From: JAMDCX01 sp049977145
GTDB taxonomy: Bacteria > Planctomycetota > Phycisphaerae > WQYP01
Assembly (NCBI GenBank): GCA_049977145.1
Contig: JBMFGW010000002.1
Span: 14,812 to 78,811 of the forward strand
DNA: 64,000 nt
Reading direction: 5' to 3'
This document shows positions 9,133 to 17,890 of the stretch, piece after piece. The position numbers and the translations under genes are program-made. Below the pieces are notes generated by a model that made no database searches, had not been told where the DNA came from, and was given only the letters and a program-made list of their open reading frames with translations. Positions within the stretch are counted from its first letter, which is position 1. Each line of letters opens with the position of its first letter.

Positions 9133-10485
9133 ATGACGTCGGATCGCCTTACCGTCATGACGCCCAACCGCACATCGGACAGCGCCGCAACCGGGCCTTC
9201 CGGCGCGTCCGCCGCCAGCACGCCACTCCCGCAGGCCCTTATCTATGCGGTCATTATTCCTGTTTATAACCACGGCAAAACGCTCAGCAAGATTGTTGAT
9301 GAAGTGTTGACCCGACTTCCGGAGACCATGGTCTTTGTGATTAATGACGGCAGCACGGATTCTACGGAAGCGGTGTTGCATGCCCTGGAAACACGGTATG
9401 CTTCCGGTCCGCACAGTTTGCTGCACATTGTGCGGCACCGCCGGAACCGGGGAAAGGGTGCCGCCTTGCTGACCGGTTTTGCCGCCGCCTGGCAGGCCGG
9501 TTGCACCCATGCCATCACTATTGATTCTGATGGCCAGCATTTGCCAACGGATATTTTTCGGCTCATGCAGATCAGTCATTTATTTCCAGATGACTTGATT
9601 ATCGGTGATCGACAGATGGATTTTGCGAACGTCCCGGCGCGCAGTAAGCGGGGGCGCGATATGTCCCGCTTCTGGATGATGCTGCAAACCGGACAGGATG
9701 TTCCCGACACCCAGTGCGGGCTGCGAATTTATCCGTTACAGCATACACGTACGCTCCGGCATCTATTCCGTCGCTTTGATTTTGAAACCGAAACGCTGGT
9801 GCGACACGCCTGGGCTGGTTTACAGATAAGGTCCGCACCGATCACCTGTATTTATTTTTCCGCCGCAGACCGCATTACCCATTTCCGCCCGGTGTGGGAC
9901 ACCCTCCGCGGCGTGCGACTCAACGTGCTGCTGACAACCTGGCGAATCATCAATCCATTTCCCTGTCGTAAATGTCACATAGCTTATGAGTACCAAAAGG
10001 TGCACTGGCGCGACATCGGCAACTGGTATTTCTGGAAGCGGCAACTGGGCTTGTCCCATTGCGATGCGCTGGCGCACGCCATGCTGGCCACCGCCATGGG
10101 CGTAGGCGTATTAATTGCCGTTCTACCTCTTTATGGTATCCAGACCATTCTAGCGCTTTACACCGCCCGACGGTTGCACATTAATATCCCCGTTACGCTG
10201 GCGGCCACACAACTTTCCTTGCCACCACTGATGCCGATTTTAATTTTTATGGATATCGCGACCGGCAATCTGATCCTGCACGGCTCTTTCCCAGCAACGT
10301 CGATTGCAGCGTATCGGAGCCTTTCATGGTTTGAAATATTCGGAAAATTTCTAGGCCCTTTATTGTTGGGCGGATTGGTTTGTGGATTGGCACTCGGTAC
10401 CATCGCGGTACTGCTGACCCGCGCTTTTCTGGCAAGCCGACATCGACAGGTGTCGGTGCCGATAAACCCGGAAGAGATAAAATAA
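9133..10485 (+). CDS. GT2 glycosyltransferase fused to a DUF2062 membrane domain
   Basis: 450 residues. Residues about 37-260 form a family-2 glycosyltransferase: VIIPVYNHGKTLSKIVDEVL, INDGSTDST, RGKGAALLTGF and the metal-binding DSDGQH. A linker containing CRKCH follows. The last 140 residues form a hydrophobic DUF2062 domain (GVGVLIAVLPLYGIQTILAL, LAATQLSLPPLMPILIFMD). The catalytic half resembles dolichol- or polyprenol-phosphate mannosyltransferases; the tail probably anchors it to the inner membrane. This fusion is known in other bacteria, but the acceptor is unknown. It follows scpB by 104 bases and converges on the sigma factor gene. Confidence 0.87.
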   Translation: MTSDRLTVMTPNRTSDSAATGPSGASAASTPLPQALIYAVIIPVYNHGKTLSKIVDEVLTRLPETMVFVINDGSTDSTEAVLHALETRYASGPHSLLHIVRHRRNRGKGAALLTGFAAAWQAGCTHAITIDSDGQHLPTDIFRLMQISHLFPDDLIIGDRQMDFANVPARSKRGRDMSRFWMMLQTGQDVPDTQCGLRIYPLQHTRTLRHLFRRFDFETETLVRHAWAGLQIRSAPITCIYFSAADRITHFRPVWDTLRGVRLNVLLTTWRIINPFPCRKCHIAYEYQKVHWRDIGNWYFWKRQLGLSHCDALAHAMLATAMGVGVLIAVLPLYGIQTILALYTARRLHINIPVTLAATQLSLPPLMPILIFMDIATGNLILHGSFPATSIAAYRSLSWFEIFGKFLGPLLLGGLVCGLALGTIAVLLTRAFLASRHRQVSVPINPEEIK

Positions 10486-10506
10486 ATGCAAAAAACGCCA
10501 CCACCG

Positions 10507-11304
10507 CTAATCGGGAGAAAATTCTTTCTCTCGATTCGCCAACTGTGATCGTAAACGGGCGATGATACTGGAATGCATCTGACTGACGCGCGATTCGGAA
10601 AGTTCCAGCGCCGCGCCAATGTCTTTCATCGTCATATCTTCGTAGTAATACAAAATAAGAATCATTTTTTCCTGCCGGGATAATCCACGGGTAATGAGGT
10701 CCTTGAGGTCGCGTTGATGCAAAATGGCCAATGGCGAATCCGCGTTTTTATCCCGCAGGACATCCAGTTCGTGAACTTCCTTATCACTGTCGGATTCAAA
10801 CCATTTGCGCGACAGGCTTACCTGAGAAACGGCGCTGGAATCCTTCAGCATTTTTTCAAGTTCAGCCAGTGCCACCCCGAGGTGCGCGGCAATTTCCTCA
10901 TGCGTCGGCTCCCGCCCCAATTGCATTTCCAGCTGCCGCGACGCTTGCGTAACCCTGCTGGTACGGCTACGCACCAGGCGCGGCACCCAATCCATATTCC
11001 GCAGTTCATCCAGAATCGCCCCGCGAATGCGGGGCGCACAATAAGTCTCAAATTTGACGCCGCGCCCCGGGTCAAAGGATTCGATGGCATCCTTGAGACC
11101 AAACGCTCCTGCCTGGATTAAATCATCGAGTTCCACTTCATTCGGCAGCTTGGAATAAATGCGTTCCGCGTTGTAACGAACCAATGGAAGATATTCCATC
11201 ATCAGCAGGTTGCGCAAAACCTCGGTTTTATCAGCTTGGAATGTTTTCCAGACATCGTTAATGTCCTGCTCAACAGATGCGGTAGTGGTACGAGTTTTTG
11301 CCAT
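10507..11304 (-). CDS. RNA polymerase sigma factor, FliA/WhiG (sigma28) type
   Basis: 265 residues. Region 2 is clear (EYLPLVRYNAERIY, ELDDLIQAGAFGLKDAIESF, YCAPRIRGAILDELRNMDWV, the last typical of FliA/WhiG). Region 3 (REPTHEEIAAHLGV) and region 4 (LSRQEKMILILYYYEDMTM, LSESRVSQMHSSIIARL) follow. Sigma factors of this class usually direct flagellar or differentiation genes. I chose the ATG at 11304 because AAGGAG stands six bases before it; the longer open frame lacks such a site. No flagellar gene or FlgM-type anti-sigma factor is visible nearby, so its regulon is not shown by context. Confidence 0.93.
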   Translation of the reverse strand: MAKTRTTTASVEQDINDVWKTFQADKTEVLRNLLMMEYLPLVRYNAERIYSKLPNEVELDDLIQAGAFGLKDAIESFDPGRGVKFETYCAPRIRGAILDELRNMDWVPRLVRSRTSRVTQASRQLEMQLGREPTHEEIAAHLGVALAELEKMLKDSSAVSQVSLSRKWFESDSDKEVHELDVLRDKNADSPLAILHQRDLKDLITRGLSRQEKMILILYYYEDMTMKDIGAALELSESRVSQMHSSIIARLRSQLANREKEFSPD

Positions 11305-11764
11305 GGGTCGCTCCTTGACCAGACCGACACCGATTCGGATGAATACTCCAGCATCCGGACGGTGCAAAACAACAGCGAACTTCGTGCCCGCTGCAACAAC
11401 GCAATACATTCAGATTGCAGAGATGAAAACGTAAAAAAACATGCAGCCGACAGAAAGTCGGATGGTTGAACACAAGGCTTTAAATTACGGAGCGAACCAG
11501 ACATATCGAATCCATTCCTTACAGCGGGCGTCCTTCCCGGCTGACATTCAGATTACCACCCGAACAACTCAGCCGCCACAATGTCGAATCGCCTACGCAC
11601 TCAAGTACCGCACAGCCGGAACTTCACGCATGCCGCCTCGTAAAACAACAAACCTCGGGACAACATGCTTGTACCATGCATTCTAGGCTGTCCTATAATA
11701 TAACGTGGCATTTTTGAAAAGCAAGTGAGTTTTTGGGAAGTTATTACAGGCTCGTTCCCAATGT
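11305..11764. other. Intergenic region upstream of the sigma factor gene (460 bp)
   Basis: Separates coaX from the sigma factor gene; both read leftward. I see no convincing gene on either strand. The only signal I can support is the minus-strand promoter candidate at 11697-11724, which would give a leader of about 390 bases, long enough for post-transcriptional control. I recognise no known riboswitch or classic terminator. Confidence 0.5.
11697..11724 (-). promoter_or_regulatory. Candidate sigma70-type promoter for the sigma factor gene
   Basis: Minus-strand TTGCTT (11724-11719), 16-base spacer, TATATT (11702-11697). An alternative -10, TATTAT, lies two bases further on with an 18-base spacer. 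Transcription would start near 11690, far from the ATG at 11304. A plus-strand TATAAT overlaps the same site but faces no gene. Confidence 0.3.
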
Positions 11765-12532
11765 TTAGAGATGATGGTGCTCCCATACCAGAGCCGCGCC
11801 TTGCAGGACCAGATCGGGAATAAACGAATCGACCAGACCGCTGTCGCCAAACAAGCGCATGGCATCACCGCCGGTAGCCACGACGTGCGGCCAGTTCCCC
11901 AATTTTTCAGCGTAACGTTCCAGCAGATACCGTGCTGCGCCCCGCAGGGCCGCGTAAGCTCCCAAGTTCAATGCTTCCATGGTGTTGCGCCCAAAAGGTT
12001 CGGTCGGTATTTCCAAGTTGGCCAAGGGAAGCTGCGCGGTGCCTGTGTGCATGGCTTTGGCCGCCATTGCCAGTCCCGGCGCGATGGCCCCGCCGAGAAA
12101 AATACCGTCGGCGTCAATACCATCCACCACCAGAGCGGTACCGGCGTTGATGATCACGCAAGCCTGTTCGGTGTTGACATACGCGGCCAGCGCGCCGAGC
12201 AGTCGATCCACGCCTATGGTGGATTCATCCGTAAGACTGGTCTGCAGAGGAATTTTCAGTTCGGAGCCGATAATTTGAGGGGCCATGCCACAACGCAGAT
12301 TAATGAGTTCGGTTACCCGCATTGTCCATTCCGGGACCACACTGGCCAGCACCACGCCGGCGGGTCTCTGACCGCCGTCCATCGTGCCGACACATAGTTT
12401 TTCCAGGTACGCCAGCATTTCCGACTGGATCTCGGCCTGATTGAACCGCATGGCGGGGTCGGTACTTTTCCCCGCCTTAAACAGCCCGACACCCACACGG
12501 GTATTCCCAATGTCAATGGCAATCACACTCAC
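11765..12532 (-). CDS. coaX: Type III pantothenate kinase
   Basis: 255 residues, the usual length. It phosphorylates pantothenate in the first step of coenzyme A synthesis. Family motifs are clear: DIGNTRVGVGLF at the N-terminus, VASVVPEWT, the GVDRLLGALAAY motif with the catalytic Asp, and FLGGAIAPGLAMAAKAM. One oddity: the family motif usually written DxGTA reads INAGTALVVD, so the first Asp is Asn. This Asp is thought to help bind the monovalent cation or phosphate, so activity may be altered. GTG start with GGAG seven bases upstream. It lies 17 bases after obg and is probably co-transcribed with it. Confidence 0.93.
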   Translation of the reverse strand: MSVIAIDIGNTRVGVGLFKAGKSTDPAMRFNQAEIQSEMLAYLEKLCVGTMDGGQRPAGVVLASVVPEWTMRVTELINLRCGMAPQIIGSELKIPLQTSLTDESTIGVDRLLGALAAYVNTEQACVIINAGTALVVDGIDADGIFLGGAIAPGLAMAAKAMHTGTAQLPLANLEIPTEPFGRNTMEALNLGAYAALRGAARYLLERYAEKLGNWPHVVATGGDAMRLFGDSGLVDSFIPDLVLQGAALVWEHHHL

Positions 12533-12549
12533 AATTAAGCTCCATGATT

Positions 12550-13746
12550 TCAGGAAAGTTTCTTTTTGTTACGGTCTCTGGTCCGGTCCGCTTTGGTCCG
12601 CCGGTAGTATTTTCCCTTACGCACATCGTCGCCCTTGATGGCTTCCACTTCCTTGGCCAATTGTACATCCGGTGCCGGGGCGGCGGATTCCCGTTGGAAA
12701 TAAAGCCTGCGGGCGACCATTGGTGGCGGCGAATCTACCACAGGTTCGAGCGACGGCGTGGCGGCAATAAGCCGCCAAATATCCTCCAGCAGCGGCCGTA
12801 AACCGGTACCGGTAGCCGCGCTGATCGCCAAGATTTGTTTTCCCGGTAATTGGCCACGTAAATCCGCCAATGCTTCCGCCGCGCCCGTAAGGTCCATTTT
12901 GTTGGCCACCAGAATTTCCGGCTTGGCCGCGAGCTTCGGGCTATATGCAAAAAGTTCCTCCCGAATGGCGTGATACGAATCAATGGGAGTCGTTGCATCC
13001 ATCGGAACCATATCCAACAAGTGAACCAACACCCGCGTGCGTTCAATGTGCCTGAGAAAATCCAATCCCAACCCCGCCCCCTCGGAAGCGCCGGCAATAA
13101 GGCCGGGAATATCCGCCAGTACCAAGCGACGTTCGGTATCGAGTTCCGCGATACCGAGTTGTGGTGTCAGCGTGGTGAATGGATAGTCCGCAATTTTGGG
13201 CCGGGCCGCGGATAAACGCGACAGCAGGCTGGATTTGCCCGCGTTGGGCTTGCCGATCAGGCCCACATCGGCAATGAGCTTGAGCTGCAACTTTAATTTG
13301 CGGCTGGTACCGATTTCACCCGGCTCGGCAAAATCAGGCGCTTGTCGAACGGAAGAAGTAAAATGCCAATTCCCCCGACCACCCCGGCCGCCTTTGGCCA
13401 CCAGCACGCGCTTTCCCACCGACACCAGGTCCACCAGCAGCAACCCGGTATCCGCATCATAGACCATGGTACCCGCCGGCAGGCGAATGAGCAGGTCACG
13501 ACCATCGCTGCCGGCTTTTTTCTTCCCCATGCCATGTTCGCCGTTGCCCGCGTGCCAATGATGTCGCCCCACCATATCCAAGAGCGTTTCCACACCTTCC
13601 GTGGCTTCCAGATAAACGCTGCCACCATCGCCGCCATCCCCACCGTCAGGCCCGCCCAGCGGAACATATTTTTCCCGGCGCATAGATACGCAGCCGTTGC
13701 CCCCCCTACCCGCTAGAACGTCAATTTCCGCTTCATCTATAAACAT
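12550..13746 (-). CDS. obg: Obg/CgtA GTPase
   Basis: 398 residues. The Gly-rich Obg fold comes first (FIDEAEIDVLAGRGGNG, GGPDGGDGGDGGSVYL), then the GTPase domain with G1 GKPNAGKSS, G2 region DYPFTTLTPQLG, G3 DIPGL, G4 NKMD and G5 ISAATG. Obg acts in 50S ribosome maturation and in stress and growth control. After the G domain there is no OCT domain; the protein ends in a basic tail of about 70 residues (KGKYYRRTKADRTRDRNKKK), which could contact rRNA. It starts at ATG 13746 with no strong ribosome site, and precedes coaX by 17 bases. Confidence 0.96.
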   Translation of the reverse strand: MFIDEAEIDVLAGRGGNGCVSMRREKYVPLGGPDGGDGGDGGSVYLEATEGVETLLDMVGRHHWHAGNGEHGMGKKKAGSDGRDLLIRLPAGTMVYDADTGLLLVDLVSVGKRVLVAKGGRGGRGNWHFTSSVRQAPDFAEPGEIGTSRKLKLQLKLIADVGLIGKPNAGKSSLLSRLSAARPKIADYPFTTLTPQLGIAELDTERRLVLADIPGLIAGASEGAGLGLDFLRHIERTRVLVHLLDMVPMDATTPIDSYHAIREELFAYSPKLAAKPEILVANKMDLTGAAEALADLRGQLPGKQILAISAATGTGLRPLLEDIWRLIAATPSLEPVVDSPPPMVARRLYFQRESAAPAPDVQLAKEVEAIKGDDVRKGKYYRRTKADRTRDRNKKKLS

Positions 13747-13984
13747 TTAATCACCATCCCGATAGCTATCGAGACCTGTCTTCAGGCCGCAATCGTCCGA
13801 CCGTCCGCTAAAAGCGTGTGCCGGAAGCCATTTTGGCTCTTGCCGACAGGGCACAGAGCTTAGAAGTATTTTACCGTATTTTCCGTTTCGTTGGACAAAT
13901 TTCAACCAATGAGGAAAATTACCGATAATAGTCGGGTAGTCGGTGGGCTAGGCGAAGCGTTTCGCCATAAAAATCGGAGCGTCC

Positions 13985-15334
13985 ATGAAAATTGCGGTTA
14001 TCGGATGTGGTTATGTCGGGCTGGTCAGTGGTACTTGTCTGGCCGCGCTGGGGCATAAAATCATTGGCGTGGATGTGGATGCCAAGCGTGTCCAAGCCTT
14101 GGCCAGGGGCCAAGTGCCCATTTATGAACCTGGCTTGTCCGAGTTGATTTTAGCACAGGCCGCAGCGGGACGGTTGAGTTTCACCACCGACATCGCGGCG
14201 GCGATCAAAGAATCACAGAGCATATTTATTGCCGTCGGCACGCCGCCATCACGCCAAGGCGGCGCGGATTTAAGCATGTTGTTCGCGGCGGTGGATGACG
14301 TACTCAAATACGCCAATGGTCCAAAAACACTGGTGATCAAGAGCACGGTACCCCCGGGCACGGGGGAAAAAGCGGCCCAACGGGTGGCCAACAGTCCGCA
14401 CCGCATTGAAGTGGTTAACAACCCGGAATTTTTGCGTGAAGGCACCGCCATTCAAGATTTCATGCAGCCTGATCGCATTGTTTTTGGTGCCAATTCCAAT
14501 GATGGAATGGAGGTGCTGCGGGAAATTTACCAGCCGTTGATTGATCGTGGATATGCCATTTTCTCCATGAGTCGGCAGAGCGCCGAACTCACCAAATTCG
14601 CCTCCAATGCCATGCTGGCGGTGCGCATCAGTTTTATCAATGAGCTTTCGCAACTGGCCTTGGCCATCGGCGCGGATATCGAAAGCGTGCGTGTGGGCAT
14701 TGGCACCGATAAGCGTATCGGGCCATCTTTTTTGAAAGCCGGTGTGGGTTATGGCGGATCGTGTTTTCCCAAGGATGTCGCGGCGTTGGTGCATCAGATG
14801 CGGGAATTCGGATTGGAACCGCATCTGTTAAGCGGGGTTGAAAAAGCCAATACCGGGCAGAAGCGGGCCTTCGCCGCGCGCCTTATCCAATCTCTTTCAA
14901 GCATCAAAGACCCACAGGCGGCGGTATGGGGTTTGGCCTTCAAAGCGGATACCGATGATATGCGCGAGGCCCCGAGTATTGAGATAATTCATGCGCTGCT
15001 GGCCGCCGGAATCAAAGTTCGCGTGTATGATCCGCAGGCGATGGAAAACGCCCGACGCCTACTTGGCGAGGATGTTATCTGGACCGGTGGCGTTGATGAA
15101 TGCACCCGTGGCGCTGATGCGATTGCCCTGATCACCGATTGGTCCATTTTTATCACCCAGGATTGGGCGCATATAGCATCGCTGATGCGCGGTCGCCATG
15201 TTTTCGATGGCCGCAACTGCCTAAGCAGCACCAAAGTTCTGGCCGCCGGTTTGATTTATCGCGCCATTGGCCGCCCGGAATTAATGCCTGGTGCCGGGAA
15301 ACCCGGATCCATGGGTGTGGTGTCCGCAGGTTAA
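13985..15334 (+). CDS. ugd: UDP-glucose 6-dehydrogenase (UDP-glucose/GDP-mannose dehydrogenase family)
   Basis: 449 residues, standard length. The NAD-binding Rossmann motif GCGYVG sits at residues 7-12. Other family segments are PIYEPGLSELI, FIAVGTPPSRQGGADLS, STVPPGTG, NPEFLREGTAIQDF and GGSCFPKD, with the catalytic Cys at about residue 260. It oxidises UDP-glucose to UDP-glucuronate for surface polysaccharides. CGGAG lies just ahead of the ATG. The C-terminal lid domain (VWGLAFKADTDDMREAPS) is complete. The GDP-mannose branch of the family cannot be fully excluded, but the overall pattern fits UDP-glucose. It heads a ugd-cmk-plsC run. Confidence 0.92.
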   Translation: MKIAVIGCGYVGLVSGTCLAALGHKIIGVDVDAKRVQALARGQVPIYEPGLSELILAQAAAGRLSFTTDIAAAIKESQSIFIAVGTPPSRQGGADLSMLFAAVDDVLKYANGPKTLVIKSTVPPGTGEKAAQRVANSPHRIEVVNNPEFLREGTAIQDFMQPDRIVFGANSNDGMEVLREIYQPLIDRGYAIFSMSRQSAELTKFASNAMLAVRISFINELSQLALAIGADIESVRVGIGTDKRIGPSFLKAGVGYGGSCFPKDVAALVHQMREFGLEPHLLSGVEKANTGQKRAFAARLIQSLSSIKDPQAAVWGLAFKADTDDMREAPSIEIIHALLAAGIKVRVYDPQAMENARRLLGEDVIWTGGVDECTRGADAIALITDWSIFITQDWAHIASLMRGRHVFDGRNCLSSTKVLAAGLIYRAIGRPELMPGAGKPGSMGVVSAG

Positions 15335-15440
15335 ACAGGCTGGTACTGCGCCCAACCCCCGATCAACTTTGGTTGGCGGTACTTTCAAATCATGGCGTCG
15401 AGCACGCGTGCGGCGGGTCTGGCATTCAGGAGAACAGACT

Positions 15441-16115
15441 GTGATTATTACCATTGACGGCCCGGCGGGATCGGGAAAATCCGCAGCGGCGGAACTGCTG
15501 GCGCAGCGAATGCAAGTGCGGCATCTTGATACCGGGGCGATGTATCGGGCCGTTACACTACTGGCCTTCAATATGGGACGATTGGACCAACATTCCGATG
15601 CGGCGGAGCTCGGGGCAATCGTAACACACATGAATCTCACTTTTGATTGGAATACCCATCCGGCTAAAATTATGCTGGATGGACAGGATGTTTCCAATGC
15701 AATACGCCAGCCTGAAATCACAGCGCTGGTGCAGCTGGCTGCGGATAATACGGCGGTACGGGCGGAACTGGTGCGGCGGCAGCGGAGTATTGCCGCCGCG
15801 TGCAGGGATTTGGTAACGGAGGGGCGGGATCAGGGAACGCTGGTATTTCCGGATGCCGATTATAAATTTTTTCTTGATGCGAATATTCGGGAACGGGTGA
15901 GACGGCGCCTGACGGAGTTGACCCGCAAGGGTCTATCCATTGACGAGCGATCATTGCTGGCGGACATGATGGCCCGTGATCAGCGGGACCATGACAGACG
16001 CGTGGGAGCGCTGAAGTTGGCGGAAGATGCTATCGTACTGGATACCACCACCATGACGCTGCCGGAAGTGGTTGACGCGCTGGTGAAACGTATAGGAAAT
16101 AAAACGCATGGATGA
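15441..16115 (+). CDS. cmk: Cytidylate kinase
   Basis: 224 residues, the family length. The P-loop GPAGSGKSAAAELLAQR is near the N-terminus, followed by LDTGAMYRAVTLLA, the CMP-binding region, TEGRDQGTLVFPDA and the lid segment RDQRDHDRRVGALKLAEDA. It converts CMP and dCMP to the diphosphates. A longer open frame starts inside ugd, but the GTG at 15441 has AGGAG eight bases upstream and matches the family start. TEGRDQGT has Gln where most bacterial enzymes have Asp-Ile/Val (GRDIGT or GRDVGT). The stop overlaps the start of plsC, indicating coupling. Confidence 0.93.
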   Translation: MIITIDGPAGSGKSAAAELLAQRMQVRHLDTGAMYRAVTLLAFNMGRLDQHSDAAELGAIVTHMNLTFDWNTHPAKIMLDGQDVSNAIRQPEITALVQLAADNTAVRAELVRRQRSIAAACRDLVTEGRDQGTLVFPDADYKFFLDANIRERVRRRLTELTRKGLSIDERSLLADMMARDQRDHDRRVGALKLAEDAIVLDTTTMTLPEVVDALVKRIGNKTHG

Positions 16116-16956
16116 TTCCGACATAGCGTCGTCCGGTGGGCATGCGTCCGGCGATGCGGACGCGATGAGTGCGGCAAAAACAACGGCGTGCTCCTCCACA
16201 CCGCCCGTTATTCCCCCGCGGGTACCATACGTTTACCGTGGCGAAGGCAGCGGATGGTTGCAGATATTTTTCTGGACGGTGGGGAAGGTATTTCTACAGT
16301 TTTTTAGCGTTCTGTGCTTCCACATCCGCGTCGCAGGAAGAGAAAATATTCCCGCCACGGGAGCGGCGCTATTGGTGACCAACCACCAAAGCATGTTGGA
16401 TCCATGGATGATTGGCATAGGATCCAAGCGGCAGATTCATTTCATGGCCCGAGAATCACTGTTTAAGGGCGGATTAGGCCAATACATCTTTGAAACCACC
16501 AACGCTTTTCCCGTGCGGCGGGGCCGCGCGGATTCCGTGGCGGTGCGTGAGGCCATCAACCGGCTCAATCGCGGCTTTCTGGTGAATCTGTTCCCGGAAG
16601 CCACGCGCACCATGGATGGCACCATCGGGCCCATTGCCGCCGGCGTCGCCATTATCGTGCATCGCGCCAAGGTGCCCGTAATTCCGATCGTGCTGGACGG
16701 TGCTTTTGAGGCGTGGCCGCGGGATCGAAAGTTTTTCCGATATTCCAGCATTCGTCTGCGTTACGGCAAACCGATTCCGTACCGGGAATTGGAGAATTTA
16801 TCCGCGGATGAAATTTCCGTGCGCATCCGGCGGGAAATGATCGCGTTGCAGAAGAAACTTAAATCCGTCCATGCGGCAGCCTCGGAAGCCCGGTTTTTTG
16901 CCGATCTACGGGTCGGCAAAAAACGCCTGGTGGTATCCCGCGAGCTTTCCGCGTAA
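16108..16956 (+). CDS. plsC: 1-acyl-sn-glycerol-3-phosphate acyltransferase (PlsC family)
   Basis: 282 residues. The acyltransferase box NHQSMLD is at about 92-98 and the substrate motif FPEATRTMDG at about 162-171, followed by GVAIIVHRAKVPVIPI. It should acylate lysophosphatidic acid at the membrane to make phosphatidate. The first 50 residues are polar and low-complexity (DDSDIASSGGHASGDADAMS), unusual for the family. The ATG overlaps the cmk stop by eight bases; cmk next to plsC is a common bacterial pairing. The reading frame near the end contains a perfect 11-bp inverted repeat (16894-16923). Confidence 0.9.
   Translation: MDDSDIASSGGHASGDADAMSAAKTTACSSTPPVIPPRVPYVYRGEGSGWLQIFFWTVGKVFLQFFSVLCFHIRVAGRENIPATGAALLVTNHQSMLDPWMIGIGSKRQIHFMARESLFKGGLGQYIFETTNAFPVRRGRADSVAVREAINRLNRGFLVNLFPEATRTMDGTIGPIAAGVAIIVHRAKVPVIPIVLDGAFEAWPRDRKFFRYSSIRLRYGKPIPYRELENLSADEISVRIRREMIALQKKLKSVHAAASEARFFADLRVGKKRLVVSRELSA
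16894..16923. repeat. Perfect 11-bp inverted repeat inside the 3' end of plsC
   Basis: TTTTTTGCCGA (16894-16904) and TCGGCAAAAAA (16913-16923) are exact reverse complements with an 8-base loop. The sequence lies inside coding DNA 33 bases before the plsC stop and 40 bases beyond the end of the converging CPBP gene. It is shaped like a bidirectional terminator, with T/A runs on both sides. Confidence 0.55.
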
Positions 16957-16962
16957 AAACAA

Positions 16963-17757
16963 TCAGCCGTGGTGGTGGGACAGAATATCCAATCCCACAA
17001 CCATCAGGTCATAACCGGCGTGCGTGGCAACATCAATGCCAAAACCGCGGAAAATAAATATCCCGGCGAAGTAAATTCCGGCGATGGTTCTGATGATAAA
17101 AGCGCCCCAGGTTGGCTGTTCATTACCGAGAAAATGATACAGCGAAAAGAGCACCGCCGAGGCGATAATAATCACCGGAATGGCTTTACCCACGGACATG
17201 CCGAACAAATCCACCAGGATCATATTCAACACGGTAAGTAACACCAGACGGAACAGCAGTTCTTCATAAATGCCGGCCCCAAGGGATAATACCACCTGGG
17301 TTTGCCAGGAAAGACGTTGCATGACATGCGTTACGCCATGCGTTACCGCCTGCATGGTAATGCCGTGCGCCACGGCCACAAATAAAATCACCAGCGCCAC
17401 GGCCCATAAAAAACTTTCCGCGCCCATGGCCACATACAGACCAGGCTCAAATTTCAGCGGGTCTTTGCGAGCTATGTGCCAACCCAGCATGATGGCCACC
17501 ACCGCCAAGGGCGGCAGATAACTGCCCATAGCGCCAAATAACGAGAAAAAATTGAGCAGCAGTTCAAACGCGATGATATTATGCGTTTGCCCATGGACCG
17601 GACTCCACGGATGCAGTACTGCCCCGATCTGATAGATGATCAATAGCGGCGCTATAAAAATCAGACACTGTAAAGGACGGTGGCTGCGGTCGAAGTATCC
17701 TTCCCCAGAGCCAAATCGCAGCCACTGTGGTTCCTTTCTTGTTTTGCTCATAGCCAA
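16963..17757 (-). CDS. CPBP-family intramembrane metalloprotease
   Basis: 264 residues with about six to eight membrane helices. The Abi/CAAX-protease-like core is visible: EELLFR (residues 165-170), then FSLYHFLG and HAGYDLM near the C-terminus, which supply the Glu and His metal ligands of the EExxxR/FxxxH/HxxxD pattern. Family members process or protect membrane and secreted proteins; the bacterial substrate is usually unknown. The stop is six bases from the converging plsC stop. The protein starts MAMSKTRKEPQ with a short basic cytoplasmic head. The gene appears monocistronic. Confidence 0.85.
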   Translation of the reverse strand: MAMSKTRKEPQWLRFGSGEGYFDRSHRPLQCLIFIAPLLIIYQIGAVLHPWSPVHGQTHNIIAFELLLNFFSLFGAMGSYLPPLAVVAIMLGWHIARKDPLKFEPGLYVAMGAESFLWAVALVILFVAVAHGITMQAVTHGVTHVMQRLSWQTQVVLSLGAGIYEELLFRLVLLTVLNMILVDLFGMSVGKAIPVIIIASAVLFSLYHFLGNEQPTWGAFIIRTIAGIYFAGIFIFRGFGIDVATHAGYDLMVVGLDILSHHHG

Positions 17758-17890
17758 ACGCCTTCGGACAAACCCGGCGAATCATATACGCCTGCGGCTC
17801 TTAGTGAAACACAACCGTTAGTCCAGAATTTCGTTCCGCAGTCCTCAACGGAAATCTGCGTATCCGTGGCCGCGCGGTACTGACGCATTT

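Noticed and set aside
11669..11699. Plus-strand TTGTAC-N19-TATAAT promoter
   Set aside because: Spacer too long and no plus-strand gene downstream; overlaps the more useful minus-strand candidate.
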